NCBI GenBank assembly: GCA_030549495.1
Contig: JAUIRK010001026.1
Location: forward strand, 124,001 to 188,000
DNA length: 64,000 bases
Source: Nectonema munidae
Lineage: Eukaryota; Nematomorpha; Nectonematoida; Nectonematidae
Direction: 5' to 3'
Of the stretch, positions 1 to 11,955 are shown in pieces; positions within the stretch are counted from its first letter, which is position 1; the number at the start of each line of letters is the position of its first letter. The notes beneath the pieces were generated by a model. The model saw only the letters and a list, made by a program, of their open reading frames with translations. It searched no databases and was not told the origin of the DNA. The position numbers and the translations under genes are program-made.

Positions 1-2361
1 AATCTAAGTCGCACGATAAAATCTGTTTTTTTTGCATTTCACTACTTTTTTCTCAACCATTTAAACTCCTAGAAAATTGTGTATGTAATCAGACGTAGTT
101 GACCTTTTAACGTTGAGAACTTTATAAAAACAAAATTGTATGCTTCTATTAATTCTTTTTCGCCTGATTACTCTGGCATGATCTATCATTTCCTTTTTGT
201 ATTAAATACTTTGCAAAGCAAGCCATGCAAAAAATATATTAAAAGTTATGTTTTTTGATTTTTTATGTATATAGAGCTGATAAATTAAATAAAATTATTC
301 TGAATTTGTCTTTTATCGATGCATTTTCACGCTTGATGCTTTCAGTGCATCTAATTTTTGAGTGTCATAAAAAGATTTTTGATAACTATTGAACCCTAAA
401 AAGCTTTGTTTAACGACAAGGTAAGACGTGCTTCACACACTCAAATTTGTTGGATTTTTAATTAAAATTTTAAATTAAAAATTGCCATATCTTTAGGTAT
501 CTTCCTGTTTATTCCTGTAAAAAGTCTGCCCCATTTCACTTTGCAATGCGAGCCCTTAAAGGAGTATCGCGAAAAACGTTGCCCAGCTATGTCTTAAACT
601 CATATCTAACATGAATTTGCTTTCTCTAGTGTAGTAGTTCCCAAGTATTTCGACAGAAGACACGATTGGCATAACCTTGATTTGGCCTTTTCGGTTTCGT
701 TACGTGATTGTCAAATCGCTGCCATATTTTCAATTTTATGAGAATATTCTTCTCTTGAATGCTATACTGTAAACTATCAACTCCGTTTTCAACATCCCAT
801 TTTCAGCAGCCCATTTTGTTAGGATTGTGAAGACAAAAAATAATAATGAGTGTCACCAGACTATATCTAGGGAAATACAGGCGATTTGTATTAAAAAGAA
901 TTTACATAAGCAGACTAAAAGTTATTAACCCAGTTTGGGTTATAACTTCCCCCCTCCCCCTGCCTAAGGTAATATCTAAAATGATCTAAAGATAACTTAA
1001 TTTTTTAGCTTGAATAATTTTGTTAGATAAATATGTGGAAAGTAAAAAATATGAATTACTTATTTTCCTTTTAATTTAAAAACATTAATCTCAGTCGCAA
1101 AGATCAATCGCTTATAAACACAACACACTCCATTAGCCTATACACACAAGGTGTATACATCATCATAAAGATGGGAAAAATACATACAGAGAGAAGTAGG
1201 ACACACAATGATTAAGATGTCAAACACACATAAAATGAAATATTTTAATCAAATCCGATTTGATATCAATTTTGTTTATCCTTATTTGATTCGATAAAAA
1301 AAGTTTAAGCTTATTTTGGTTTTTTGATGTAGATATATTATTTGCATAAATAACTCAATATGTATTTAACACTGTCATGACTGACAGCGTTGTCAATCCT
1401 TTTCACTCGTTTGATCGACGAATTATTGTATTTCCGATCGTTATCGCCGAATTGAGACGTGAAAGGCAGAAGTCGTCTATCACTAAAAAAATAAACAACT
1501 TAATAACTTAAATCATAAGACTTGGAAACCTACACATTGATGAGATAATGTAAATATGCTGAAGCGTTTGTATGAACTCAAAAGTTAAATAAATTTTTTG
1601 CAATATCAAAAAAAAGAAAATTTATATGAGGCTTTATAAAAAAAATTTCAACATAGATCAGCCTTTTTGTAGATTTTTTTGAAACATGGCAAAATTTCTT
1701 AATTTAAAATTTGAAGATAGAAATGCAAGCAGTAATGCAAACTACGATATGATCAGCGCTTTTGATAAAAAAAATTAACTGTGGAGACAGAAAATCAACT
1801 TTGAAAACTTCTATTATTTTTTCATCTTAATGAACCTAATCTAAATTATATCTATTCTAATCTTAATTATATCGGAGAAGTAATTCGGTCTTGTAATATT
1901 TGGATTCTCTTTATGAAGAATTTTTACAATATATTCCACATGTTTCAATGCATAAAGTTATTTGGAAACTGACTTGAAACGCGTTCAATATTGATGTTGA
2001 TTCATTGGACATTTGAAAATTTTGGATAAATATCATTCTACTTACTCAAAATTAGAAAAAAAGGATCTTCGATTTTTGATTTTTTTTTGTTGACCCATCT
2101 TTGTGAAGTAGATTTTCCAGCCTTGTTGTATTAAAAACAAAACAACTAAATCAACTTGGTGTTCAAAGCGATTTGCCTTGTTCATTTTTTCCTTGAGGCC
2201 TAGAATTGTTAATCTTGTGAAAACTAATCTGCTTTGCGTGAACCAAAATGTGTTGACTAACTAATTAATTAATTAACTGATTAAAATTATTTTTTGGTCA
2301 ATTGTATTTAGGTGAGTTCAGCAGCATGCACACAATATTTTTAGATGTTTTCTCTTTTTAG
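1..2361. other. no gene recognised; AT-rich, possibly upstream or intron DNA
   Basis: I see no convincing coding exon here. A splice-donor-like AAG|GTAAGA lies near 419 and a pyrimidine-rich acceptor near 341, but the stretch between them is not open in a frame that reaches the donor. At most it could be a non-coding leader exon of the candidate gene that follows. Confidence 0.4.
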
Positions 2362-2385
2362 AAAGAAAAAAAAATATCAAAATCA

Positions 2386-2538
2386 ATGGATAAGTTTATT
2401 TTTGACTCTCCCAGTTCTAGCACGTCTTCATCTCTGCGTGATTCATTAAATTCAAAGTCGATAACACTCTCTGCTTCTTTCAATGGCAACTACTATTTCT
2501 CTAAACTCAAAAGTGCTCTCAGTTTTGACAAATTATCA
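2386..2538 (+). CDS. candidate exon 1 of serine-rich gene
   Basis: The segment is 51 codons from ATG to the donor TCA|GTAAGT, phase 0. It is preceded by a strong acceptor at 2360-2361, and the eight codons between that acceptor and the ATG are also open. The residues are Ser, Lys and Phe rich, with no recognised domain. Confidence 0.4.
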
Positions 2539-5500
2539 GTAAGTAGGTTATCCTTTATTGAAAACTTGTCCTATCATTTTTATTTACGTGTTTTTACTGT
2601 TATAGTTAACACTGCAATACTTCAATACATAATTTGTCCTGCCTTTGATTATCATCACTGACCATACACTTTGCCCAAGCCTGCACTCTGTTATTGAACA
2701 TGGGAATATAGGGGCGTACTTGCAATCCCACTATTTGATCAATGAACATTCGTCTACTTACCTATTTAACGTATTCGTTTGTGCTTATACACTGACTAGA
2801 TGCTTCAGAAGAATAGCTTATTTTTATGCTTAAATAATTTATCAGTTATAACTTATAACTTGATATATTTTAAATTTATGATATTTCAAAGTCTAACCCA
2901 TGAGGCCTAAATAGCCGAGACGGGATTTCCACAAAGTATATCCTTTATCGATGGTGATTAAAATAGGAGATAATTTATGTATTGCAGTGTTAATTAGATA
3001 GTTTGAAAAGTTTATGATAAAAGTTCAAACAAAAAGATTTTATCCTTTTTAAAAGATGTATATAATTAATCACATGCAAATGTTTTATAATGAATTTTAT
3101 ATTAAACTACGTGTGTGTAAGAATCTCTAGGTGTTTGCTTTTTAAGCCATATATCGCGATTTTTGGCGTGATTATACTGATTTAGACACTTCAACCCAAT
3201 TCTCGTATTTCGGGACAAAAATGTTAGTCAAGATTTCAATTTTAAAATTATTGTAAAAAAAAGTTTTTCTATTTTATAACTTTTATTTTATAAAAATCTA
3301 TTTCTGGCTTAAATACTAAGTGTGAAATAAGTATGATAAAAAGATCCAAACTGAACGCCGAACAATGATAAATAAGTGTATACTCCGTGTGTTTTACGCA
3401 CAACAAACGGTGATCCAACTTGTTGACAAATATGTTCACGGCTTCTAAAAATCATATTTTCCTCTGAATAAAGAAATTTTTAAAAAAGCTGTAAGCTGTG
3501 TTGTTGTTAGCCCCTTGATTACACTATCCCATTATCAGTTTATCAATCAGTTCATTGCAGAGAAAAAAATTTTAAAAATTTCCTATAATGAGCTGAGGAA
3601 GTATTACTACTACGAGTAAATACTCTCATGGAAAGGTATAGAATTTTGTTACACTTTCGTAGCAGCAACGATGAGTAGGTGTATTTTCAGCCAACCTACA
3701 TCAAAGTCACCGTTAGGTGCTGCTGGCTTTGTTTGTAGGCTTCTACTTATATATAAATAATTTAAATCCAAGTTTTGGCCATGTAGTTTCCCCACTTAAT
3801 AAGTAGGTTAACTATTTCGCATGGCTTGGACCACAAACGAATGAGCTTGCGTGCTGTATGAATCTGAGTGCATTCGTACAACAACAACAACCATTCCAGC
3901 CATTGAATGAGGCGCTGATGTTCAAAGCCGGTCCCAAGCCCGGATAAATGGTGTTGGTTGGTGTCAGGAAAGGCATCCAGCCGTAAATTTTTTTCTGCCA
4001 AAACCTCATTTTCTTTTTTTGATTTATGGCTACAAACATCTCTTGATGGAAATGAAGTATGGGATAGACAATAATTGACCAAAACATCAACCCCATAGAA
4101 AATGAGAAAAGATGAAGAAAAAGAAGATGATGAAGTTGTATGAATGTGAGTGCCGTTGAAAAGATGGTGTGTGTCATGTCTGTGTTGATTACAAAGTTGA
4201 CAGCGCGAATTTGTGCGTGTTTTGGGATCGATTTTAGGAAGATATGCACTAAGTAATGGTGATTTATTAGCTCTAAGTTATGCAAGTGTGTGTACAGTTT
4301 TAATGGGGTAGTTTATGTTCTATTGGATCAATTTTTGGAGGACAAATATTTATTATTTTGTTTGGTTTAAGTGTAGAGAGATAGTTCGTTACTGCTTGTT
4401 TATGGAATGACTTTATTAATGTTCGCTTGTTTTTGGCTATCTTCTCTTTTTTAACATGTGTTGTAGGGAACGAGATCATTGTTTTCAAATATTGTCTTTT
4501 CTAGGTGTCTTTGTGGTTTTTTGGCGTCGTAAAAGTCGTTGAGTGGATGTTTTTTTTATTCGGAATCTTTGCTCTTAAGTTTGATGCGTGTTGTGTTCTT
4601 CAAGAGGTAGTATAGAAGTATCTGTGTTCAGATGTTGTGTTTTGGTATCTAAAGTGTTTTCTTAGAGTAATTATTTCATTTTATTATAAAAAATAATATG
4701 ATATTCTATCTATATGCTTTTTTTAGGCTTCTTTTTTGATAAACTTTGTCAGAAATATAAGCATAGATTTACGTATTATATAAAACTTAATCATTATTCT
4801 ATTTCCAATAAAATAGTAACTATTTAATATTATTATTTATTCTGTATAAAACTTATAAACAATATATATGCATGAACCACACTTTTTGCAGAAAAATACT
4901 AATAATAATGTAAACAATAAGATAGAGTAACTTAGAAGTCTCGTTTTTCAATGAAATAAATGGGAAAATCTCCCATTATGACTCTAAAAAGTTGGAAAGT
5001 ACGATATATGAATTTGATCGAATTAAGGCACACTGAGAATAGACAGAAGGATTAGGGCGGTTTAAAAATAAAATATCATTGAGGATTTGTCTTTTAAAAA
5101 GGTTATCTTCCCGCAGGAATAAGATGTACAGCACGACGGTAGTTACGCTCGTAGCAGCACTTGTTGCCATAAAACATTACGCGCAAAAACAGAAAGTATT
5201 TGAAAATTGCTTCAATATGATATAATGTATCGTATATGTAATAAAGATGTACTTTATCTAAAGAAACAAATGGAGCTTTGTGTGTGAGTGTGTGCGATGC
5301 ATGCAATGGGATGCACTTACTGATGTTACATGTTATGCAAGCAGATATGAGCTATGAAGTCATATCTTATAAATTATACCATTTTTTTAGAATTAATTAG
5401 CAAAGTCCAGCAATTTTACTAGTTAACCCGCAGTACTAATATTCAACCCACTCCCCCCCCCCCCAAATTAAGTTTTGAACAAATTATCTGCGTGTCCGCA

Positions 5501-8500
5501 AACCCACACGAATGGTCTGCCCGGCTACCTATAATATGTATATAAATTATTATATGTTGCATGTAAGGGGACCATCCTTGTCCGTTATTAGCTACCTGGC
5601 GATATTCAAATTTTAGTTAATCTCTTTCATCATAATATTTTATGATATCCTTTTATCTACAACTTTCTCTTCTCTTCTTTAGACTGATACTTCGCCCAAA
5701 GGCGAGAATTTGAGTTCCTCAACTGATTCATCCGAAGATCCTTTTCGTAATTTACTTTCATACATATTTTTTTCTCTATTGTCCAAATTGTGGCTTGCGT
5801 CCCACATGATCCGCTTAATTTGTCAAGCTTAGCCGCTTTTCAATTTTATAAATTTAATATGTTGCCAAATTTTTGGACTTTTCTTTACTTTTTTATTTAT
5901 TTTGCATGATGACAAGTTTATTCTATTTGATATGATGGAACTATATTTGTAATTGACAAAAAAAATTGATTTTTATATATAAAAATAGTTATGTTTTTTT
6001 GGATTCAAGTAAGAAGAAAGAAGAAGAAGAAGTTTATTTGAAACAAAACATGAGTGACACAATGATTACATAATGTATTAATGATTATAATTTAAGTGAA
6101 TGGAATCAAACTCCATCAAAGCTGTTTGAATTTTTAAAAAAAGTAGAAGAATAACTCGAAATATAGAAAAATCAAAATGTGACACATTAAAATTACCATA
6201 ACATAAAGACACACAACAATAATAAAAAAATATATAAAAAAAATAGAAAACTAGAAAAAAAATTAATACAATGTTAGATAATTCATAATATTCACATTAG
6301 GATTAGAAGATTTTATAGTTGCAAAAAAAAGCATTCGTTCATTAATAAAAATATACACAAAATTTCACAATAAGCAGTTCGAAACATCAAGAATCCAATT
6401 GGATTTAAAATTTACAAGAAAAACAGTTACTTAGAGAGTATTTAACTTTATAATTTTCAATGTATCTTTCCTTGATTTTGGATTCAAGTAATATAAAGCA
6501 AGGCAGAGCTCCCACTGATGAATTCCACTTTTCAATTATATTAATAAATGTAGAAGCAAAAAAGGTATATTTTAGGGATTTATACTTAATTCCTTATTTA
6601 CTCTTTTATAATAATAATAAATAAGAATAGTAATTTGTAACTCACAAATCTCAATTATTTTCTGAGTGAGGAAGACCGTTCTCAAAAAAGCCTGCATTAA
6701 GTTTCTTCAAATCCTTGTATAGCATTGTTTGTAATTCACTTTTTTTTAAAGAATTTTATGAAGCAAAAATTGAGAAATATTACAAACAGTAAAGATAAAG
6801 TTCTATCCGAATGCAAAATTGATTGTGAAAGAAATTTTGCGTATAAATTCTCATACATTCTGAAAAAAATGGTGAAATTATATTAATCAAATTTTTACAA
6901 AAATAAAAATTTGCGCTCAGTAATAGGAGAATTAAAAGATTTGCTAAATTTTTAAGGAATCTAGTTCTGACGACTGTAAATACAATTTTCATTGCATAAC
7001 ATCTGCTGGAATAGGCCTTAACCCTTTCAAGTTATGGCCAGTTTTATATTCCTTATAAAAGTACAAAGTTATAAATTTTCGCTTTTTGAATGTATACTCT
7101 TTGATGGAAAGGAATCAATCTTCAGTAAATGATGATTATTTCCTTTTAACCATAATTTGAATTGACTTTTAAGAAATGTGGTGATTAAAATGAGAAAATT
7201 GAACTAGTTTATATATCGATAATTTTTATATAAATTATTTAAAAAATAACTTTATGTTTACAACATTTCTTAGAAAATTGATTTAATTTTGGTGAAAATA
7301 TTTTAAAATTTAGAAATGTTTATTTTTATTTTTAACTTAACCCGAGAACGACCAAACTGCGTTATGACCCAATTTCACTTTTTAACAATAAATAGAAAAG
7401 TGTTTTAATTTAAAACATTTGAAATTCCTGACACGTTTCTCATACAAATATTTTGTTCCAACTTTCTTACTCGAAAAATCGTCAAAACCTTTTTATCTTT
7501 TTTATTTTACTGAAAGCTTTGAAATTTTATTTTGTCCCACTTCCTCCTCAATTGAAATTTAACTTTTAATTCCTTCACTTTGCGTTTATCACTTTTTACG
7601 TCATCGCTTTTCTCAGGAATAAATTTCCATCATTAGATATAAAAACTTATTTACTCAAAAAAAGATACATTTTTTTTGTGAAAATAAGAGTTATACAGTT
7701 TGTGGTTTGAATTCTTTCTTTTCTCTCAAAAGTAAAAAGAATAAGAACAGGTAGCAGATGACAATACTTGCTCTATTTGTCTAAAATACTCTCACAGAAA
7801 AATATAACCTTACCATGACTGTTTCAATTAGTTGATTAATTAAGTTTAATTCTTCAGAGAATTATTTCTTAATGGCACATATGTAAATGAGTTCTAAAAC
7901 ATGCTTGCTTCACTTGTGTTGGGTATATAGAAATTATGTGTACATTAGAGATGTATCGGATATCGCCAAACATTTTTACATCCTCTTAACATCCTATTCC
8001 ACCGATTATTTATGCTTCAACATCCGCAATAACATCCGTATGCTCAATTTTCAAACATTTTTCTTTATATACCGCAAAGTTTTTTTCAGAATTTTTTAAT
8101 TTTTACTTTATCTAAAATTTTTATGATAAGTACGCTTTAAATCTCTTTAAATTACTTGCGTTTGCTTAGAATAGTAATTATGATACTCATATCCGCAATG
8201 ATGTCAATTTTGATATCCGCATTTAAACAAGTTCACATCCAATACATATGTAGTGTATATGGGTTGTTTTAGTGTATGAAGATAAATAAAATGTAAAATA
8301 GTTCAGGATTCATTGCAAATGATTCTTTTACGATATTCACATTTGTTATTCACTTTTGCATTTTATCTTAGTTAGCTCCTCCTATCATAACACCATCACA
8401 CCGCTCTATCCGTTGGATTATGGAAGCAATACTGGAATATTGGCAGAAATCCTGCAAAACAAAAAACGTAAAACAAAATATTTTTTTTGTGTTTTCCAAT

Positions 8501-10430
8501 TTGTTTTTCAGAAGTGTTCAAAATGTTGAGATAACGAATCTTTTAAATGTAATTCCTTAAAAGTATTTTTGAATAGAATTGGAAGAAATTTTGTAAAACA
8601 AAAAACGCAAAATAATATTTAAAGAAAGTAAAATAGTATATGATGAAAATTTAATGACATATTTAGGTTGAAAATGATAACTGTTATCTCTAAATTCTAA
8701 AAGTCCTTTTTTTTGATGAAAATTGCGTATATAAAAGATATATAGGTTAAATTTCTTTTTAAATTGTAGCTATACCTGGTAACTCACTTTACTCATATCT
8801 ATCGAATATAAAAATGATAACCGTTGAAAATGATTGAATTTTAGCCAATCAGATCCAATGTTTTTGCATCATTCATTTGAATTAAAATAATTAGTTCACT
8901 TCTATCTTATTTGATTGGTTTAAACTAAAAAATAATTCAAAAATTCTTAATCGATACATCATATGTTTAATCTCAGGGCCGGCCCTAGTGTTCGCGGGGC
9001 CCTATGCAAAATGGATTGCGCGGGGCCCAGTGTGAGTAGGAAAAAAGATTAAAAGTGAGAAAAGGGATTTGTTTCGTTACTTTTTCATTAACACAAAATG
9101 ACGATCAAAGTAACTTTACTTTGCGAACCTTGCGTTTAGCAAAATCATACAATATATCATCAAAATGAAAAATGAGAAGCGAGGGGCCCATTGCGGGCGC
9201 ATAGGTTGCAGTGGCCTAAGGCCTGCCCTGTTTAATCTAATTTCTTTATTTTTACAGTCCTCAAAATAATTTATATCTTTACTATTATAAGAATTAGGGA
9301 TGTACTACCGAATAGTAATATAACCGAATAGCGTGCCTTTGAAAAGATCAGTATTCGAATATACTATTAGATTTACCGGATATCCTCGCGGATATTAAAT
9401 TAAACAATACATATAATTATTTTGTTTAACGATTTAATTCTAGTTGCATTTATTTAAATTTCACAAGAAATTAAAAAATCTTTTATTAAAAAATCAAAAA
9501 TATGCAAATTCGAAATGTTTACAGAGAGAGAGTTCATATTTTTACTAAAGAAATGATTTTTTTTGATTTTTTTAACTCTGTAAATTTAAACTTTATTTCA
9601 TTTTGGAAAAACTTTAAAATTTTTAAGTTAAATTGTTGTACAACGAATACCCTTATTTTAAATAAGGTAATAAAAAAATCAAATAAAAAAAAGAACTGAA
9701 CATTTTAAATGAATTGATTTTGAAAAAAAATTTAACATTTTTTTTATTTTCAAGTTAATTAACATTTGAAGTATATTTATTTTGAATTGGTAGATACTAA
9801 AATTGAAGAAAAAAAATATTTGACAAAAGTTTTATAATTTTTTTAAATATAGAAAGAGAAAAATTTTGGAGTTGTTATTTTTAATTTCTCTCTAATTGTA
9901 ATGAAGTTAAACATACTTTTATAAATCTTTCTGTTATTGGTCAAAATAATCGTAATTCCTAATTTAATACTAGATTCCGGTTAGTAAGATTTTAGCCGGA
10001 TATCCTGACAAAATATTTTTTGGCAACGTTGAAGTAAAATGATCCAAAAGTGTGGACAAGTCAAAATAAAATTCAAAAGTTTTTAACGAAAATTTTTTAG
10101 CGCTATCTGTCTCATAGATTTTAATGCTTCGTATTGAAATGTTGTGGGAACCGTTGAATTTAAACTTTCGACTCAATAAACTTCATTTTTAAAATATTAA
10201 ATATGAAACGTTTTTTGTTGATATAGGAGTGTCAAGTTCTCTCTTTAGCACTGCAGTCATTTCAGGTGGGCAAAACATTCCTCATGATGATTGTAAGTGT
10301 GTTTTTAACTTCTATAGTTAATTTCCTTTAACATTCTTTCTATGAATCTTTTTTTTTATTTCTCCCTTTTCTCTTCCATTTTTGCAGACGAAATATTATT
10401 TTTCAAAATCTCAGCCTAAGCATTCTTCAG
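2386..10430 (+). CDS. candidate spliced gene, serine-rich protein of unknown function (partial)
   Basis: Four short open segments on the plus strand are each bounded by good splice signals and join without breaking phase: 2386-2538, 5683-5746, 10249-10292 and 10388-10430. Acceptors have pyrimidine runs (TTTCTCTTTTTAG, TCTCTTCTTTAG, CTCTCTTTAG, CATTTTTGCAG); donors include CAG-TAAGT type ends at 2539 and GTAAGT at 10293. The first segment starts with ATG and is rich in Ser (DSPSSSTSSSL); the second continues in the same style (ENLSSSTDSSEDPF). I recognise no domain. The last two segments are also open in another phase, in which a TAA at 10417-10419 would end the protein and an AATAAA near 10505 follows, so the C-terminus is uncertain. 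Upstream coding exons are possible because the ATG exon is open 5' to its acceptor. This may be a real gene or chance alignment of signals; transcript data would decide. Confidence 0.38.
2834..5682. other. intergenic or intronic AT-rich DNA
   Basis: Apart from the retrotransposon-like patch at 3840-4000 and a C-run at 5453-5464, I see no gene. Open frames at 3762-4488 and 4976-5306 on the minus strand show no domain and overlap repeat sequence. Confidence 0.4.
3840..4000 (+). mobile_element. non-LTR retrotransposon 3'-region-like fragment
   Basis: The stretch has the blocks CAACAACAACAACC, GTTCAAAGCCGGTCCCAAGC and GGCATCCAGCCGTAAA. The GGCATCC-GCCGTAAA type segment is familiar from the 3' parts of RTE-like retrotransposons, so I call a LINE remnant. 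The family assignment rests on recall of this motif and is not certain. Minus-strand open frames over it are shadows. Confidence 0.45.
5683..5746 (+). CDS. candidate exon 2 of serine-rich gene
   Basis: The segment is 21 codons plus one base after a pyrimidine-rich acceptor, with donor C|GTAATT. It enters in phase 0, matching exon 1, and its Ser/Asp/Glu-rich composition is like that of exon 1. Without splicing the frame stays open to a TAG near 5830. Confidence 0.38.
5997..6491 (-). mobile_element. retroposed insert with 16-bp target-site duplication
   Basis: The 16-bp word TTTTGGATTCAAGTAA occurs at 5997-6012 and again at 6476-6491. The 463 bp between begins, on plus, with a GAAGAAAGAAGAAG run. 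Read on the minus strand the insert ends with AATAAA followed by a (CTT)n tail. A long TSD and a simple tail are hallmarks of LINE-mediated insertion. No ORF is visible inside, so it is either a 5'-truncated LINE or a SINE. Weak open sequence continues past the right TSD, so the target may itself be an older LINE copy. Confidence 0.6.
7938..8260. mobile_element. hAT-type MITE, copy A, with 8-bp TSD
   Basis: The element at 7946-8252 begins TAGAGATGTATCGGAT and ends with its imperfect inverse (right end read in reverse: TACATATGTATTGGAT). It is flanked by GTGTACAT (7938-7945) and GTGTATAT (8253-8260), 7 of 8 identical. It has no coding capacity; the open frame 7887-8099 is a shadow. A related copy lies at 59741-60008 in the same orientation. 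Confidence 0.65.
8966..9238. mobile_element. hAT-type MITE with perfect 8-bp TSD
   Basis: A 257-bp GC-rich island (8974-9230) starts CAGGGCCGGCC and ends GGCCTGCCCTG, giving 11-bp terminal inverted repeats with one mismatch. It is flanked on both sides by TTTAATCT (8966-8973 and 9231-9238). The CAGGG ends and 8-bp duplication fit the hAT superfamily. No coding sequence is present. Confidence 0.85.
10249..10292 (+). CDS. candidate exon 3 of serine-rich gene
   Basis: The segment is 44 bases between CTCTCTTTAG and the strong donor ATT|GTAAGT. In the phase dictated by exon 2 it has no stop. A second phase is also open, so the reading is not unique. Confidence 0.38.
10388..10430 (+). CDS. candidate exon 4 of serine-rich gene
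   Basis: It follows a 95-base intron with a very good acceptor (CATTTTTGCAG). It is open to a donor CAG|GTGCAA when read in phase with exon 3. In the alternative phase it ends with TAA at 10417-10419. Confidence 0.35.
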
Positions 10431-10571
10431 GTGCAATATAATTTTAAAAAGGTTTTTTTGGGATTAAAGACATCCTTGGTATAAATATAAAGTGAATCTT
10501 CAAAATAAATAATTAATCCAAGGGAATATTCAGGCACATTTTTCAGAAACAAAAAATATTGAAAGTCTAAG

Positions 10572-10711
10572 TTAACCCATTTACGACCAATGTTCCTATT
10601 TTGGAACATAAGTAATTTCATCTTCGTCTTCTTTTTTCAATGACTTTGAATATAAATCGTCTGCGTTTTTTTTTAGATATCGTCTGCTTTGCTTGGTCTT
10701 AAATGGGTTAA
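10572..10711. mobile_element. TTAA-flanked MITE, family 1 (TTAACCCATTTA)
   Basis: A 140-bp element with ends TTAACCCATTTACGACCAA and TTGGTCTTAAATGGGTTAA. Inside are GTCTGC motifs. TTAA targets with CCC starts are typical of piggyBac-type elements. The copy at 63292-63429 is its near reverse complement. Confidence 0.75.
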
Positions 10712-11451
10712 AGGAATATATTAATTTGGATTTTGATCGTAAAAATATTTGGTTATGTTTAATAGAGTGATTATTCTCTATATCACATTTATTCATTAAA
10801 AAGATGGGATATTTTAAATTGATTACTATTGTTATTAACAAATGAAAATCATTATGTTTTTCCAATATGATAGAAAAATGGAAGTATGCATAATCAAATC
10901 AAATCAGCCATTAATAGAAGACTAATTTTAGATTTTGGAAACTCTCTCACGAAATTTTTGTAATTAAGGGAATTTTAAATTATAATTAAGAAATCGCAAA
11001 AATTAAATAATTCTAATTAATATTTGTAATATGTACTATTTGATTTTTACCCCATATATAACAAATTGATTTTTTTAACTAAGTTTTATTTTTTTATACT
11101 TTTAATTTGATAATAATAATAATCTTTGAACAAATAGTTTTTGGAATGAATAAATAGAGTGTTTATTATTATTATTATTTATTTCTAATAAATAAATAGT
11201 TTTTGACGTCTAAAATGTAAAAGAGATATCTTTCAAAGGACCTTGCTATACGACCCATGAAACGATTCAAGGTATTTCAAATTACCCTTGATATTTCACA
11301 CTTTTTTTCCGAAAAACGAATTCTAAAGTCACCTTACTTTTTATATTCCTAGAAGATAACATTTATAAGTATTTATTATATTTTTCAAATCAATCAAATA
11401 TTTGTCATTTTGCTTTATCCAATTAATTTGTTTGATTTAATTGTGTTAAGC

Positions 11452-11955
11452 ATTGCGAGTAGGGTTGGCTCCCGGTTCTGAAATACCGGGACGTTCCCGC
11501 TTCTAAAAATTTGGGAATCGTCTCGGAACCGAAAAGTATTCCCGGTTCCGAGAATAACTAAGTTATAATTGATTTATTTCACTATGCAATTCTTTGCATA
11601 AAACTTTACTGCACTTCATTCATATAAAATCTTTTTTTCATTGTCATCTCATTTTAATGGTAAACGGAGAAAAGTGTGCAAACGACAAAAGAGTTTATTT
11701 TTCTTTTTTTTCTCTGCTGCACACTTTTATCGTTTGCACACTTTTCTTATAGAACCATTTTAATGATAATGATATAGAAAGAAAAGTGTACATCTGTTTA
11801 TAATAAATCATAAACGGCAATTTCATTGCATCTTTTTGCTGTCTATATATCTCCATAAGGAACCGTTTGGAACCGGGATTTCTCGGTTTTGTATATTTTT
11901 TCGCTATCGGTCCCAGTTCCTAATTTCCAATACTTATGCAAACCCTAATTGCGGG
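11452..11955. mobile_element. hAT-type MITE of 488 bp with near-perfect 8-bp TSD
   Basis: The element at 11460-11947 starts TAGGGTTGGC and ends GCAAACCCTA. It is flanked by ATTGCGAG (11452-11459) and ATTGCGGG (11948-11955). It has several CCGGTTC/GAACCGG words near both ends, plus an internal inverted repeat around AGTGTGCAAACGA (about 11670-11750). It contains no ORF. Confidence 0.7.

Noticed and set aside
9295-10010. A MITE with CCGAATAG and CCGGATATCC words at 9305-9390 and 9980-10010
   Set aside because: The words recur in roughly inverted form, but I could not define ends or target duplications.
10596-10865. 89-codon minus-strand frame
   Set aside because: It overlaps a TTAA MITE for much of its length and has no domain.
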